Shown piece by piece: positions 37,201-49,300 of a DNA stretch of 64,000 nt. A program made the position numbers and the translations under genes. The stretch comes from Lonicera japonica (taxonomy: Eukaryota > Streptophyta > Magnoliopsida > Dipsacales > Caprifoliaceae). The DNA is taken from positions 216,001 through 280,000 of the forward strand of contig CM038466.1 in assembly GCA_021464415.1 (NCBI GenBank), given 5' to 3'. Each line of letters opens with the position of its first letter. Position 1 is the stretch's first letter. The notes under the pieces were generated by a model, which was not told the DNA's origin, did not search any database, and saw nothing but the letters and a program-made list of their open reading frames with translations.

Positions 37201-40200
37201 ATAATGGCTATGCAAGAAGAGCTCAATCAATTTGAGAGAAATAAAATGTGGACACTTGTTCCTAAATCAAATGATCATACTATTATTAGGGGTGTGCAAA
37301 AATCGAACCGGACCGAAAAGACCGACCGAACCGGACCGGACCGTAGGCTTTTTTTCGGTTTTTATATATGCTGCGGGTCGGTCCGGTCCAACTTTTTTTG
37401 GACCGATTACAATCGGTCCGGTCCTCGGTCCTCTAGGTCAAAAAACCCTATAAAATCGAACCGAACCGAGTATTTATATTTTTTTTAAAAATATATATAT
37501 TTATTAATATTAGTTATATACTATTGGTCTGTCACCCTTTAAAAAACTCACAGGTCATTTTAACATGTCAGTCTTTCACTTCCCTTTAATTAAAAAAATA
37601 AAAAAACATCTAAATATCTAAAAACCTAAATTTGAATATTTCTAAATTGTAACCCTAAATCCCAAATACAACAACAGTCGACACCCAACAGCGCAGCTGC
37701 GCAGCCCCTCTATCTTCTCTCTTCTGCCGTTGCCATCATCTCTCTTCAATCTTCTCTCTTCCGAGTTCCGCCGTCCCCCTCATCTCTCTTCAATCTTCTC
37801 TCTTCCAAGTTCCCACCCGGTCTTCCCCTACTCACTACCGTCGGCCGTGCTCGCTTTCCCCTTTCCTCAGTCAAGTTCAAGTAAGTTCTCTGCTCTATTC
37901 TTCCCTCTCCTCGCTTGTTTTTTTTTCTTGAACAAATTTTGTGAATGAGTGAAAGTAATCAAGTATATACTTTATTCTTGTATAAATTATTCTTGTATGT
38001 TTGTATGAACATTGTTGGTATATAAATTATTCCGTGAATGACTGAAAGTTAAAGTAATTTCACGATCTAGTACGCTTGTGGGCTGTGGCTTTGTTCTTCC
38101 CTCTCTTCACTCGTTTTTCTTTTTTTTTTTTTCTTGAACAAATTCCGTGAATGACTGAAAGTATATACTTTATTTTTGTGTAAATTATTGTTCTACAAAA
38201 TTTAAAGAAAATCAAATGCAGCCTAGGAAGAAAATGATGTTTAGGGATTGAATTGTTAAAAAAAAAAAAATAGAAGACAGTATTTTGAAATTGCATTATA
38301 AATAGAAAAGAAAATCAAATGCAGGCTATGCAGCCTAGCTCAAAAAAGGAAGAGTTGTTTTTGGATTCCAAAGCAGCAGGAGAATTTGGGTGGTGGGGTC
38401 TTTTTTGTTTCCTCCATTTTCTTGGTTTTTTTTGTTGTGCCTTTTATATTATCCATTATCATGTTCCTATGCTCAAATTGGATGACTAGATATGGTTGAC
38501 AAGTAATGTGTTTCGTACAATTTCAACAAATATCTTTTTGTTTTTATTTTCTTGTTTGTTTTTATAATCAAAACATATATTTTGATTTTTTATAATAATT
38601 AATTTTTACAATTTGTATATCTAAAAATAGAGTAAAGCTAAGCACATTATGTGGCAGTTTGTTACAACCTTTAAAGTAAATAAATTTGTACAATCTTTTA
38701 TTTATTTATTTTTTAAAAAAATTGATTAAGTTCTAGGAATATTTACTAAAATGACCATTCTTTAGGAAAACGAAAATCTATCAGATTCATGAATGGCCCA
38801 TTCTTGCTATGTTTCGCTACTATTTTTTAATGTTTAGAGTCTTTATTTCTTATAATTAGCGTACTTAAACTAATTATACATAACAATTGTTATTTAATTT
38901 TTCTAGATATGGCTGCAAATGAATCAACAATTGGAGATCCTAAGTCCGTAGAAGCAACAAATCAAGGCCCAAGTCAATCAGAAAAACCTCCATTTCCACC
39001 CAAGCAAAAGCAAAAGGTTAGAAATACTAAACGAAAATCTGCTGCATGGGAACATTTTACCAAAGTTGAGGGTGGTGATCCTGATAAGCCTAGGGCTTCT
39101 TGTAATTATTGTGGGGTTACATATGCATGTGATCCAAAAAACAATGGCACAAAAAATATGTTAAACCACACGCCTCATTGTAAGAAGTATCCATACAAAA
39201 CGGAAGATAAGAAACAAAAACAATTGTGTTTTGAACCGAAAAAAGAGGGTGGTACAAATCTTACGGCGATTAGTTTTAGTGTAGAAGCTTGTCGAGTAGC
39301 TCTTGCTAAAATGATAATAATAGATGAGTTGCCATTTAAGTTTGTTGAGAATGAAGGATTTAAACTTTTTATGGGTGTTTCACAACCAAGGCTTACTATC
39401 CCGTCTCGTACCACCGTCGCACGTGATTGTTTGAAACTTTATGTGGAAGAGAAAAGGCAATTAAAGAGTTTTATCAAAGGTAGAAGGATTTGCCTTACAA
39501 CGGACACATGGACTTCTATTCAAAATATAAATTACATGTGTCTCACGGCCCACTTTATTGATGATGAATGGAGGTTGCATAAAAAAATTTTAAACTTTTG
39601 TCAAGTTCAAAGTCACAAGGGTGAGGTGCTTAGGAAGGTTATTGAAACATGTTTGCTTGAATGGGGGATAGATTTCATTTTCACTATCACGGTAGATAAT
39701 GCAAGTTCCAATAATGGTACCATTAATTACTTGAAAAGACGAACAAAAAATTGGAAGGGTACCATTTTGGAACATGATTATGTCCATGTTAGGTGTTGTG
39801 CTCACATTTTAAATCTCATTGTTGGCGACGGTTTAAGTGAATTAGATGATTCAATTGTGAGAGTGCGTAATGCGGTGAAATATGTAAAATCATCCCCGGC
39901 TAGATTAGTAACTTTTAAGAAGTGTGTTGAAAAAGAAAAAATAGAGAGCAAAAGTTTGTTATGTCTAGATGTTAAAACTAGATGGAACTCTACTTATATG
40001 ATGTTAGACACGGCGGGAAAGTTTGAAAAGGCGTTTGATATAATGGAAGAAGATGACCCGAATTATCTTTTTTATTTTAGAGAAAAAGAAGGGGGGAAAG
40101 GGAATATGGGGCCTCCCACAAGTGTTGATTGGAGAGAAGTTGAAACTTTAGTAAAGTTTCTTAAAAATTTTTACAATGCTACTTTACGATTTTCGGGATC

Positions 40201-43200
40201 TTTGTATGTCACTTCGAATTCTTTCTTTCATGAGCTTGTGTTGATTCATAGTAAGTTAATCAATTTGAGAAAAGATGGTAACTATATGGTCACTTCAATG
40301 GCGGAAAATATGTTGAAGAAATTTGATAAATATTGGAATATTGAGAAAGTTAACTTGTTGTTATTTGTTGCGGTTGTTCTTGATCCTAGATACAAGTTAG
40401 CGTACGTTACTTTTTGGTTTGGTCGTTTATATGAAAATAATTTTGCAAAGGATGTGACTAGAAGGGTGAAAGATGCCTTAGTTCGTTTGTATGAGTGGTA
40501 TGATGGTAATAAGCCTACTAGTTTAGCAAAAAATGTGAATGAACCACAAAAAGTTGGGTTGGTAGATGATGACGACGAGGAAGAAGGGCTTGCTTTTTTA
40601 ACATCTCAATTCAATAGGCATTTGGAGTCGGAGGATGATATAGGGGCTAAATCGGAGGTTGATAGGTTCTTGTTGGAAAGTCGTGAGGTTGAAGACAATA
40701 GTTTTGATCTTCTAGGTTGGTGGAAGAACAATACTACTAAGTACCCAATTCTTTCCCGTGTAGCACGAGATGTATTTGCGATTCCCGTATCAACCGTAGC
40801 TTCGGAGTCGGCTTTTAGTACCGGAGGTCGTGTACTTGACCCATTTCGTAGCTCCTTGTTACCTAATACGGTAGAAGCCCTCATTTGTACTCAAAATTGG
40901 ATTCGTTCTTCATCAACCACAATTAGCCTCCGAGATGCTATGGACGAAGTGGAACAACTTGAAAAACTTGATTCGGGTAATATTTTATTTAATATATTTT
41001 GTTACATTGAAATTTTTTTATTTTCTCATTACTTTGTTATGACAATTTATAATAATATTTGATTTTTGTTTATATCTTTTTAGAAATATTGGGATCGACA
41101 TCCGAGAAGAGTTAGATGGTTCTTGATAAAGAGGAGCAAAGAGCTAAAGATTTGCTTGAATGGAGAATATGAATATATCAAGCTATTGTTCTATTTTAAT
41201 GTTAATTTATATTTTTAAGTTTGAAACTTGTAAGTCTCATGGTTAGTTTTTTGGGGAAGCAGTTGAAAGTCCGTATGGATATGTTATTTACTTATGGCTA
41301 TATATGATTTTATGAAATTGTAGTTTTTGGTTTGAAGTTTTTTGGGAAGTAGATTGAATTAGATAGGCAAATAGCCACTGCCCACTGCCCACTGTTGTTA
41401 TTTGTTAAGTGTAACTATTGAATGTTGGCAACTTGGCATCTTTTTTAACATTTCAATCTATTTTTTGGCATATAAAGTGGCTTTGTATTAATTTTTAATG
41501 TTGTTATGTATTAATTTTTTTTTGTTGCAGAAGTGTATTTTTGTTGTAATGTATTAATGTTTTTTTTTTGCAAAAGTTAGCCCTTTTTTTGTTAAGACAT
41601 CTTTTATTATTCTAGGCCCAACTTTATTTTGCAACAGGCCCATAAATCAAGCCCAGACCGATGGACCGACCGAAACCGACCCGATAAATGCCTCTTCGGT
41701 TCGGTCCGGTTTTATATACATTTTCGGTCCGGTCCGGTCTAAAAAAATAAAGGACCGAAGTAGTCGGTCCGGTCCAAAAAATCGGTCAACGGGTCAGTTG
41801 ACCGACCCGTGAACACCCCTAACTATTATAGGCACTAAATTGGTATTTCGGAATAAAAATGATGAAAATGGTGTTATTGTTAAAAATAAAGTTAGACTTG
41901 TTGCCCAATGATACAATCAAGAAGAGAGCATTGATTATGAGGAAACTTATGTACCTGTAGCACGTTTAGAAGCTATTCGCATACTACTTGCTTATTCTTG
42001 TTTCAAAAATTTTAAGTTATATCAAATGGATGTTAAAATTGCGTTCTTAAATGTCTTCATTGAAGAAGAAATTTATGTAAAACAACCTCCCGATTTTGAA
42101 AATCATACCTATCTGGATTATGTGTTTAAATTGTCAAAAGCTTTGTATGGACTGAAACAATCACCTAGAGCATGGTATGATAGATTAAGTTCATTTTGCA
42201 TAATAATGGATTTGTTAGAGGCAAAGTAGACACTACTTTATTCATTAAGAATCATGCCAATGATATGTTACTTATGCAAATTTATGTTGATGATATTATT
42301 TTCGGTTCTACTAACGACAATGTTTGCAAAAAAATTTCTACTTGTATGTAAAAGAAATTTGAGATAAGCATGATGGGAGAGATGAATTATTTTCTCTGCT
42401 TGCAAGTAAAGCAATGCAAAGATGAGATTTTCGTCAATCAAGAGAAGTACGTCAAAGAACTATTTAAGAAGTTTGACTTGAAAGGCGTAAAATCTATGAG
42501 CACGCCAATAAGCTCAACGTTGAAGATTGACAAAGACAAAAAAGGTAAAAGTGTGGACATTAAGAAGTATTGAGGTATGATCGGTAACTTACTCTATTTG
42601 ATGACTTTTAGGCCAGACATCATGTTTAGTGTTTGTCTATGCGCAGGATTCCAAGCGGATCCTTTTGGAAGGTTTATTTATAAAATATATATATATATAT
42701 ATATTGATTTTGGTTTTGGTTTTGAAACTATCTCAAATATTTACAATACTTTTTAATTGTCATCTTTACATAAATTGAAGGGGAGCATATTATTTATTTA
42801 CATTTATATGCTATTTATGTTTTTTATTGTTAACACACATTAATTTATTGTCATTATCAAAATAAGATTAAGACCTTAGGTCAACAATCTCCCCCTTTTT
42901 GATGATGGTAATAAATTAACGTGTGTTAACAATAACAAACATAAATAGCATATAAATGTAAATAAATAATGTATATGAACCATGGTTTTATATATAAACG
43001 ATATTTTGTACAAATGTTTTTCATATGTGAAGTGGATTTAAATGTTGATGTATGGGACTTTATTTGTATGAAATGGTGAATGTAGTAATGATGATTATCT
43101 AGAAACTGGCATATCTTGAGTAGGGACGGCATATCCCATAATATATTGACCAAGTTAGTGTCCATGTGAGGCACGGGGTTACTCATACCATGGTTAAAAG

Positions 43201-46200
43201 TACTGAAAACAAGGTGGGTTGGTTCATACCATGGTTGGAAGTACCAAAAACGAACATGTTAATTTGAGTAGGGATAGCACATCCCGTTATGTCTTGGTCA
43301 AGTTAGTGTCTATTGAGGCACAAGGTTCACTCTTATACCGTGATTGAAAGCACCGAAAACGAGAGAATTGAGAGAGCCCTGAATATTTATGATTTGCATT
43401 GATGATCGCTTTGATTAAAAAAAACCCAAAAGATAAGGTTTATATTCGATATAAAAATATTGAAATTTTGATGGCAAAATTTGTTAAAATATGGTAGATT
43501 GTGAGACCTCAAATTTTTACAACCTTTTTTTTATTATTTTGATCGATATTATTTACTTGATGCATCAAATTTGTAAAAATTAAAATTGCATATTTTAAAT
43601 TGATTGGTGCATATGAAATTCTAATTTTTGATTGAGATTTTACTTTTTTTATATTATGATGTGATATACTGTTTTGTTTGTGAATTTTATAATTGTGATT
43701 AAGTTAAGTTTAATGTTTAGATACTACATAGACAGAAATTTTAGGAAGAAATTTGTTTAAGGGGAATAGATTGTAAAACTCTAAATTTTCATATTTCCTA
43801 GAAAAATTTATAAAATAGGATAAGGCTACAATAATTGTTGACTAATATTTTCTTATTAATTTTATGGAAATATTGACCATTGGTAATTTCTAATTATATT
43901 TAAATTAATTTTGGTAGGTGATTTGATTAATCTCGTGGAATATATGTAAAGTGTATGATTACCATGGAAAATTAGAGTCAACTTTCCTAGTTCATATTCA
44001 AATTTATTAATTATTTTGTGTGTAAGTATTTATTGATATATATGAATTATGGATCTAGAATTCTACACCAATTGCACATATAAATGGCCTTAGGTACACA
44101 AGAAGAAAAAAAATTAAAAAAAATAAATGCGCAATTAATGGTTGGTACTTGATTTGAGGTAGGGGAGAAATACCTATTGAGTTTCTATTTAATTCTATTT
44201 TTTGGTTGCACGTACTTGTTCATTTGTGTGTGAAATTAATTGATGTGTGTTTAATGGCCATGTGTTAAAATTTGATATCGTAGCTTATTTATTGCTTGGC
44301 ATGCATTAATATTTATATTATTCTTCTATGCTGGGTATAAATAGATTTCGATAGAACTCAAAATAAATATCGTACTCTCAGAATTTAACGTTAATTTTTT
44401 TCCTGGGCATTTCCAGCATTATTAGCTACATTATATACTATGGACTCTCCCTAGTAGTGATATTTGGCTGCTTAAATAATTTATGTCTTGTTACATGCTC
44501 GTAGCTTTATTTAAATATTTAATTTAAGCACTGTTTGTGACTTTTTTTGGCATAGTTGTGCGCTTACCTATCGTGGGATCAATTGTGGCAAAAGTCAGTA
44601 AATATTGTGATTAACACATCTTTTTTTTTGCTAGTGGATTATGTTAATATTGCACTTTCTCTATCAGTTTGTCTTTGTTAATGTGATTCCTAACGCTTAT
44701 GAAATTGATCGATTGTTACGGCTTTGGGGTTTGAATATCCTATCGATATTAACTTCAAGGACGTAACTTTGATGTTTGTGGGAGTTATTTATGCATTGTA
44801 ATTTGGGATCCTTAGGTGGGATTACAATGGCATAAGTGCTCAATTGTAGTTTCTGCTCAATTTGTTGTATATCGATATTATTGATAAAATCCTCCTTCTT
44901 TACCAGCATTGCCTATGCAAATGAATGGCTTAACTAGGCTAAATAGGACTAATTATGAGAATTTGGTTGAGTATTTGAAACTTTATTTCTGAGTTTCATA
45001 TTATAGAGAGCATCTCTAAGTTTCTAACCATACATTATGATAATTCTACTATAGTATATTTCTCTCAAAACAATATGAACTCCAAACGTTCAAAGCATTT
45101 TGATACTAAGTATATGTTTGTCAAAGAGAGGTTCAGGAGTTTCAAACTCATATTGAGCACATATTTACAGAACTTATGGTGGTAGATCCCCTAACCAAAG
45201 GTTTAACTGTTAAAGCCTTTGTAGATCATGTAATCTGTATGAGTACTGTGAGATCTTTTGATTTTATTGGGTTAATGGGAGTTTATATATTGTGATTAGA
45301 AGTAACATTATATCTTGTTATTATATCTCGAGATTTCTTTTGAGTAAATTGTTGCTGCGATTATTATTATTGTTATTATTGTTGTTGTTGTTATTGTCAT
45401 ATAATATTGTCATTCTGCAGAGTTTTATTGATGTATGGCATATTGTTTCGAGACATTTCGGACCTAGTCTCATGTTGTATTATGCTGAGATATTTGTTAG
45501 CATCGTAGATGGATGGTAGGGCCATTTTGATTTTAGGATAGCATGAAGTGATCACATTTTGCATGTTTTTTCACATCTCACTATTTTGTTGGGTCACAGA
45601 GATATGTGCGTGCCTGGTATATATATGATGTCAGTACTCTTATCGGGTATGATTTTCTATATCGCTATGGCACTTACAATCTCATTTTGGACCAGTTGTT
45701 AAAAATGCTTGCTCTATTTTGGCATTTTATTGTGCCACATATTGTAAAATTGATCTGAGTATTGTTTTGATAACCTAACGTATGCCGTCCAAGTGGGAAA
45801 TTGTTAGATTATTTTTTGGACTAGCATAGTCAGCATTATTTATTTGCTATAGTTTAATACTCATATTAATTTAGATGTCGAATATTATAGTATAATAATG
45901 TAGGTAGGTCTTGTATGGGCTCATTATAATGGGTAAATGAGCTTATTTATTTTAATATAATAAGAGGGCCCTATTTCTTTCTATTGAGCAGTGTAATTAT
46001 TCTATTGAGATTACACAAACCCTAAGACTTCATTTGATTCGGGTATTAAAAAGTGGGATGGGATTATTAATACCACTTTTTTTTATAATACCTTGTTTGA
46101 TTCGCATAAATGAGCTGAGATTATTAATACCGGCACTAACTTAATACCACTTTTTGTGGTATAATTTAATACCAAGGGGAGGTGGTATTGTTTATTCAGG

Positions 46201-46263
46201 ATTAAGAAAAATGAACCATATATTTTCAAAAATGCCATTACTACTATAATATTTTCAAAAATG

Positions 46264-46320
<57 letters not shown>

Positions 46321-49300
46321 TTATATTATTATTATTTTAATTTATTTAAAAAAAATAATTTTTTTTATTTTGTTAGTCGAAAAATATAATTCCGTATACG
46401 AGTTACATAACCAAACATGGTATTAACATCAGCATAAGATATCTCAGTATTAATACTGCATGAATCAAACAAGGTATTGATATTAAATTAAAGCAAGATT
46501 AATAGTCCAGTATTATTAATACTAGTATTATTAATCCCACTGATCCTAATACCTGAATCAAACGAGGCTTAAAGGCACTGTGGAATAGAGATATTTCTCT
46601 CCTCAATTGCAGACCAAGGAACATGACATCCATGGACTCATCTATACTAGGTAATCCTTGATTCTAAAGATTATGCGTAATATTGATTGTTTATACATGT
46701 TGCAATTTAGGACCATTACTCGAAATTAATATCACAAATTCCATATTGCTTTCACAACACTCACCACAGAATTCATACAACCTACTATTTCCTCCCAAAA
46801 TTCCAATCTCTCCCTAGACCTACATGGACCGTATATTCCCGAGAACCACCAAACTCTTCCCCCACCCACTGGACTAAGTTTGACTGAGATTGTAAATACT
46901 CCCAAAAAAACCTCAACACCCCTAACAGTTCTAGTATCCTACATAACAAATATATCCCACACCCATAACACCCCTAATTTATTTTTATAAATATATGTTG
47001 TGGCATCTAGTTGGATTATGCCAAAACCCTAATTACCTTTTCCAATTGACACAATTAGAGAAAAGCGCCAGGTGACATGGCTTTGTTGAGTTAGGTATAA
47101 TTGTGACCTTTTGTCTCAAGTTCAGATTTTGACAAGACAAACGATACATGTGTGAATACAACATGCTATTTCTGAAAATAAGTAACATTGTCACTGTCCC
47201 ATAATAAGAATTACGTTTTGACTTTATCACATATTGAGTAAAACAGTAACTTCAAAAGCGCCAGGTGACAAGGCTTTGTTTAGTTGGGTATAATTATGAC
47301 CTTTTGTCTCAAGTTCATATTTTGACAAACTATACATGTGTGAATACAACATGCTATTTCTGAAAATAAGTAACATTGTCTCTGTCCCGTAATAAGAATT
47401 ACGTTTTGACTTTATCACATATTGAGTAAAACAGTAACTTCAAAAGCACCAAGTGACAACGCATTGTTTAGTTGGGTATAATTGTGACCTTTTGTCTCAA
47501 GTTCAGATTTTGACAAATTGTACATGTGTGAATACAGCATGCTATTTCTGAAAACAAGTAACATTGTCTCTGTCCCGTAATAAGAATTACGTTTTGACTT
47601 TATCACATATTGAGTAAAACAGTAACTTCAATGTAATAGTGTAGGATGTTAAAAAAAAGTACTTTTGAGGGAATCAATGATCAAGAATGAAACTCTTTAC
47701 TGTCATTAAATTTGCTCCATTGATTATGTCCCTAAAAAATGTGAGTCTTAATTTGGGACGTCTAAAAAGAAATCAGGGCGCTTAATTTGGGACAAAGGAA
47801 TCTATCACCTGAAAAAGAAAGTATGATTCAACCACTAGACATAGTGGCTAAACCACTTCCTCTACCATTTTAGGATCTTTCTCAAATTTTTCTGAATTTG
47901 GCAATTCCTGTTACGGGGGAGTGCTACTATAAAATTAATGATGGCAAGCGGTGTTCAAAGCAATTAAGAATTTATGCTCAATTAACGTTGCTTATTAGAG
48001 GTCACTCCGGAAGTAATAAAGTTAGCCACATGTTGTCTTTGATGAGGCATCATCATGGTGGTCTACCACGAATTTAGTGTTGCCAGACTTTGTTGTGTGG
48101 CATAATTCAAGTGGTTTGTGAGGAGCAATGAGTAATTTGGAGGGAATCCATAGAGTTGCTTGAGAAGGGGTGTAATATAGTATATAGTGTATACATGGAA
48201 GATAAATTAGTTTAGTAAGAAAAAAGGTAAATACCTGCAGTTTTGAAAGCTCCTCGCGGAATTCAAGTGGACACAGATCGGGCCTGGTGGACAAGCCCTG
48301 GCCTATTTTAACAAAAGTTGGCCCCAATCCCGTAAAAATGTTCCTTAGCTCAACGGCTCGCAGTCTTCTGTTCTTATTGAGTTGACCTTGCAACTGGTCC
48401 AGCCACAGTTTGAAGGAAAAAGAACCAAGGCCAAAAAATATTTGGAGAGTCCTCAGCAGTACCTGATTAAAAAAAAAGGAGGGCAAAATAACATTCAACT
48501 AGTTACAAACCCGTGCAATGCACGGGACGATATTCAAATTGTTATTAAAAAAATTAATAACAGAAAACACATATTAAATAATATAATATTAATACAAAGT
48601 CATATAAAATAGCCCTAATTATACAATGAAACACACAACTAATTAATTTAAATAATAAAAACATTGAATACCCAAAATGACCCTTATAAACTTATATATT
48701 TTTGCTAAAAATAAAAAATGATATAGTCTGTGCTTAAAAAAATTAGTTGAAAAAATAAAATAAAAAATAAACATTACAAAGTCCAATAAATAGGACAACT
48801 TCTTATTCCTTCTTTCATGATATTAATATATACATATATATTAGGTATAGATGTGAATATAAAAATGAAAGAGTTAAAAAGAAGTAAATAAAAGCTTGAT
48901 AATAAAAAATATTTATTACTATAATTATTACTGTTTCTTTATTTTAATATTATAATGATAAATGATGTTATTAATGGAGTAGTAAGTATGTAATAAGTAA
49001 TAAATATTGTCATTAATAGAGGTACTTCCTCCATTTTACTATTATAGTATAGATACATGCACACATGTATATATGTGTAACCAGAGATGAACTATGGGTA
49101 GTCAACTGCAGGCAAGAAGAACCCTAGGAAAGGATTTAATTTTTTTTTCTTTTGTAGGTTGGGTGGGGGGAGGGGCGGTGGTTGTTGTAGTTGACCTTGA
49201 AAGGATGAGATCCGTATTTTGTGGCAAGAAGTTCGGGAGTGTAGACAGAAGCATTGGCAGCACGGGCCATGGCTTTAGCTTCGGCTTGCATATCGTCAGT

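Larger units (their letters stand above)
37287..41821 (+). mobile_element. hAT DNA transposon, probably autonomous
   Basis: The ends TAGGGGTGTGC and (reverse-complemented) TAGGGGTGTTC form short inverted repeats, flanked by the perfect 8-bp duplication ACTATTAT at 37279-37286 and 41822-41829. Copia B reverse transcriptase reads continuously across the site when the element is removed. It holds a single transposase gene with a 5' leader and intron and GGTCCGGTC-rich subterminal regions. Everything needed in cis appears present. Confidence 0.92.
32247..42665 (+). mobile_element. Copia B, large-LTR Ty1-copia element hosting a hAT transposon
   Basis: A 1.55-kb 5' LTR (32247-33793) is followed by a Met-type primer-binding site (33796-33806). 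Gag with zinc knuckle, a long coiled-coil region, pre-integrase, integrase and reverse transcriptase follow. The hAT at 37287-41821 splits the reverse transcriptase. The element stops within the reverse transcriptase/RNase H linker near 42665; RNase H and the 3' LTR are missing. LTR size and gag layout resemble the SIRE/Maximus lineage. Stops and frameshifts show it is dead. Confidence 0.8.
45802..46730 (+). mobile_element. Probable 3' LTR of the copia relic, carrying a MITE
   Basis: AAGTGGGAAAT then TGTTAGATTATTTTTTGG at 45802 is a typical copia purine-tract/LTR junction. The LTR is split at 46026 by a Tourist-like MITE. Its right end is not certain and the limit given is approximate. Confidence 0.45.
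19325..48234 (-). other. ABC1K3 intron 2, 28.9 kb, transposon-filled
   Basis: The donor CTGCAG|GTATTT follows exon 2 and the acceptor GATTGAGCAG precedes exon 3. Phase is 0 on both sides and the protein reads on as in relatives (REELSKLQ then DALPTFPD). Most of the intron is made of the elements listed between 21390 and 47625. Splicing across this distance is inferred, not shown. Confidence 0.75.

Noticed and set aside
42854..42886. 3' LTR of copia B
   Set aside because: The LTR start here is on the opposite strand from copia B, so it belongs to another, inverted element fragment.
44697..44909. Minus-strand 70-codon frame
   Set aside because: No motif, and it overlaps LTR-like sequence next to a copia relic on the other strand.
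47033..47606. Three similar minus-strand 63-65-codon frames (a tandem gene family)
   Set aside because: They are the same stretch of a 188-bp non-coding tandem repeat; the frames have no upstream signals or known motif.
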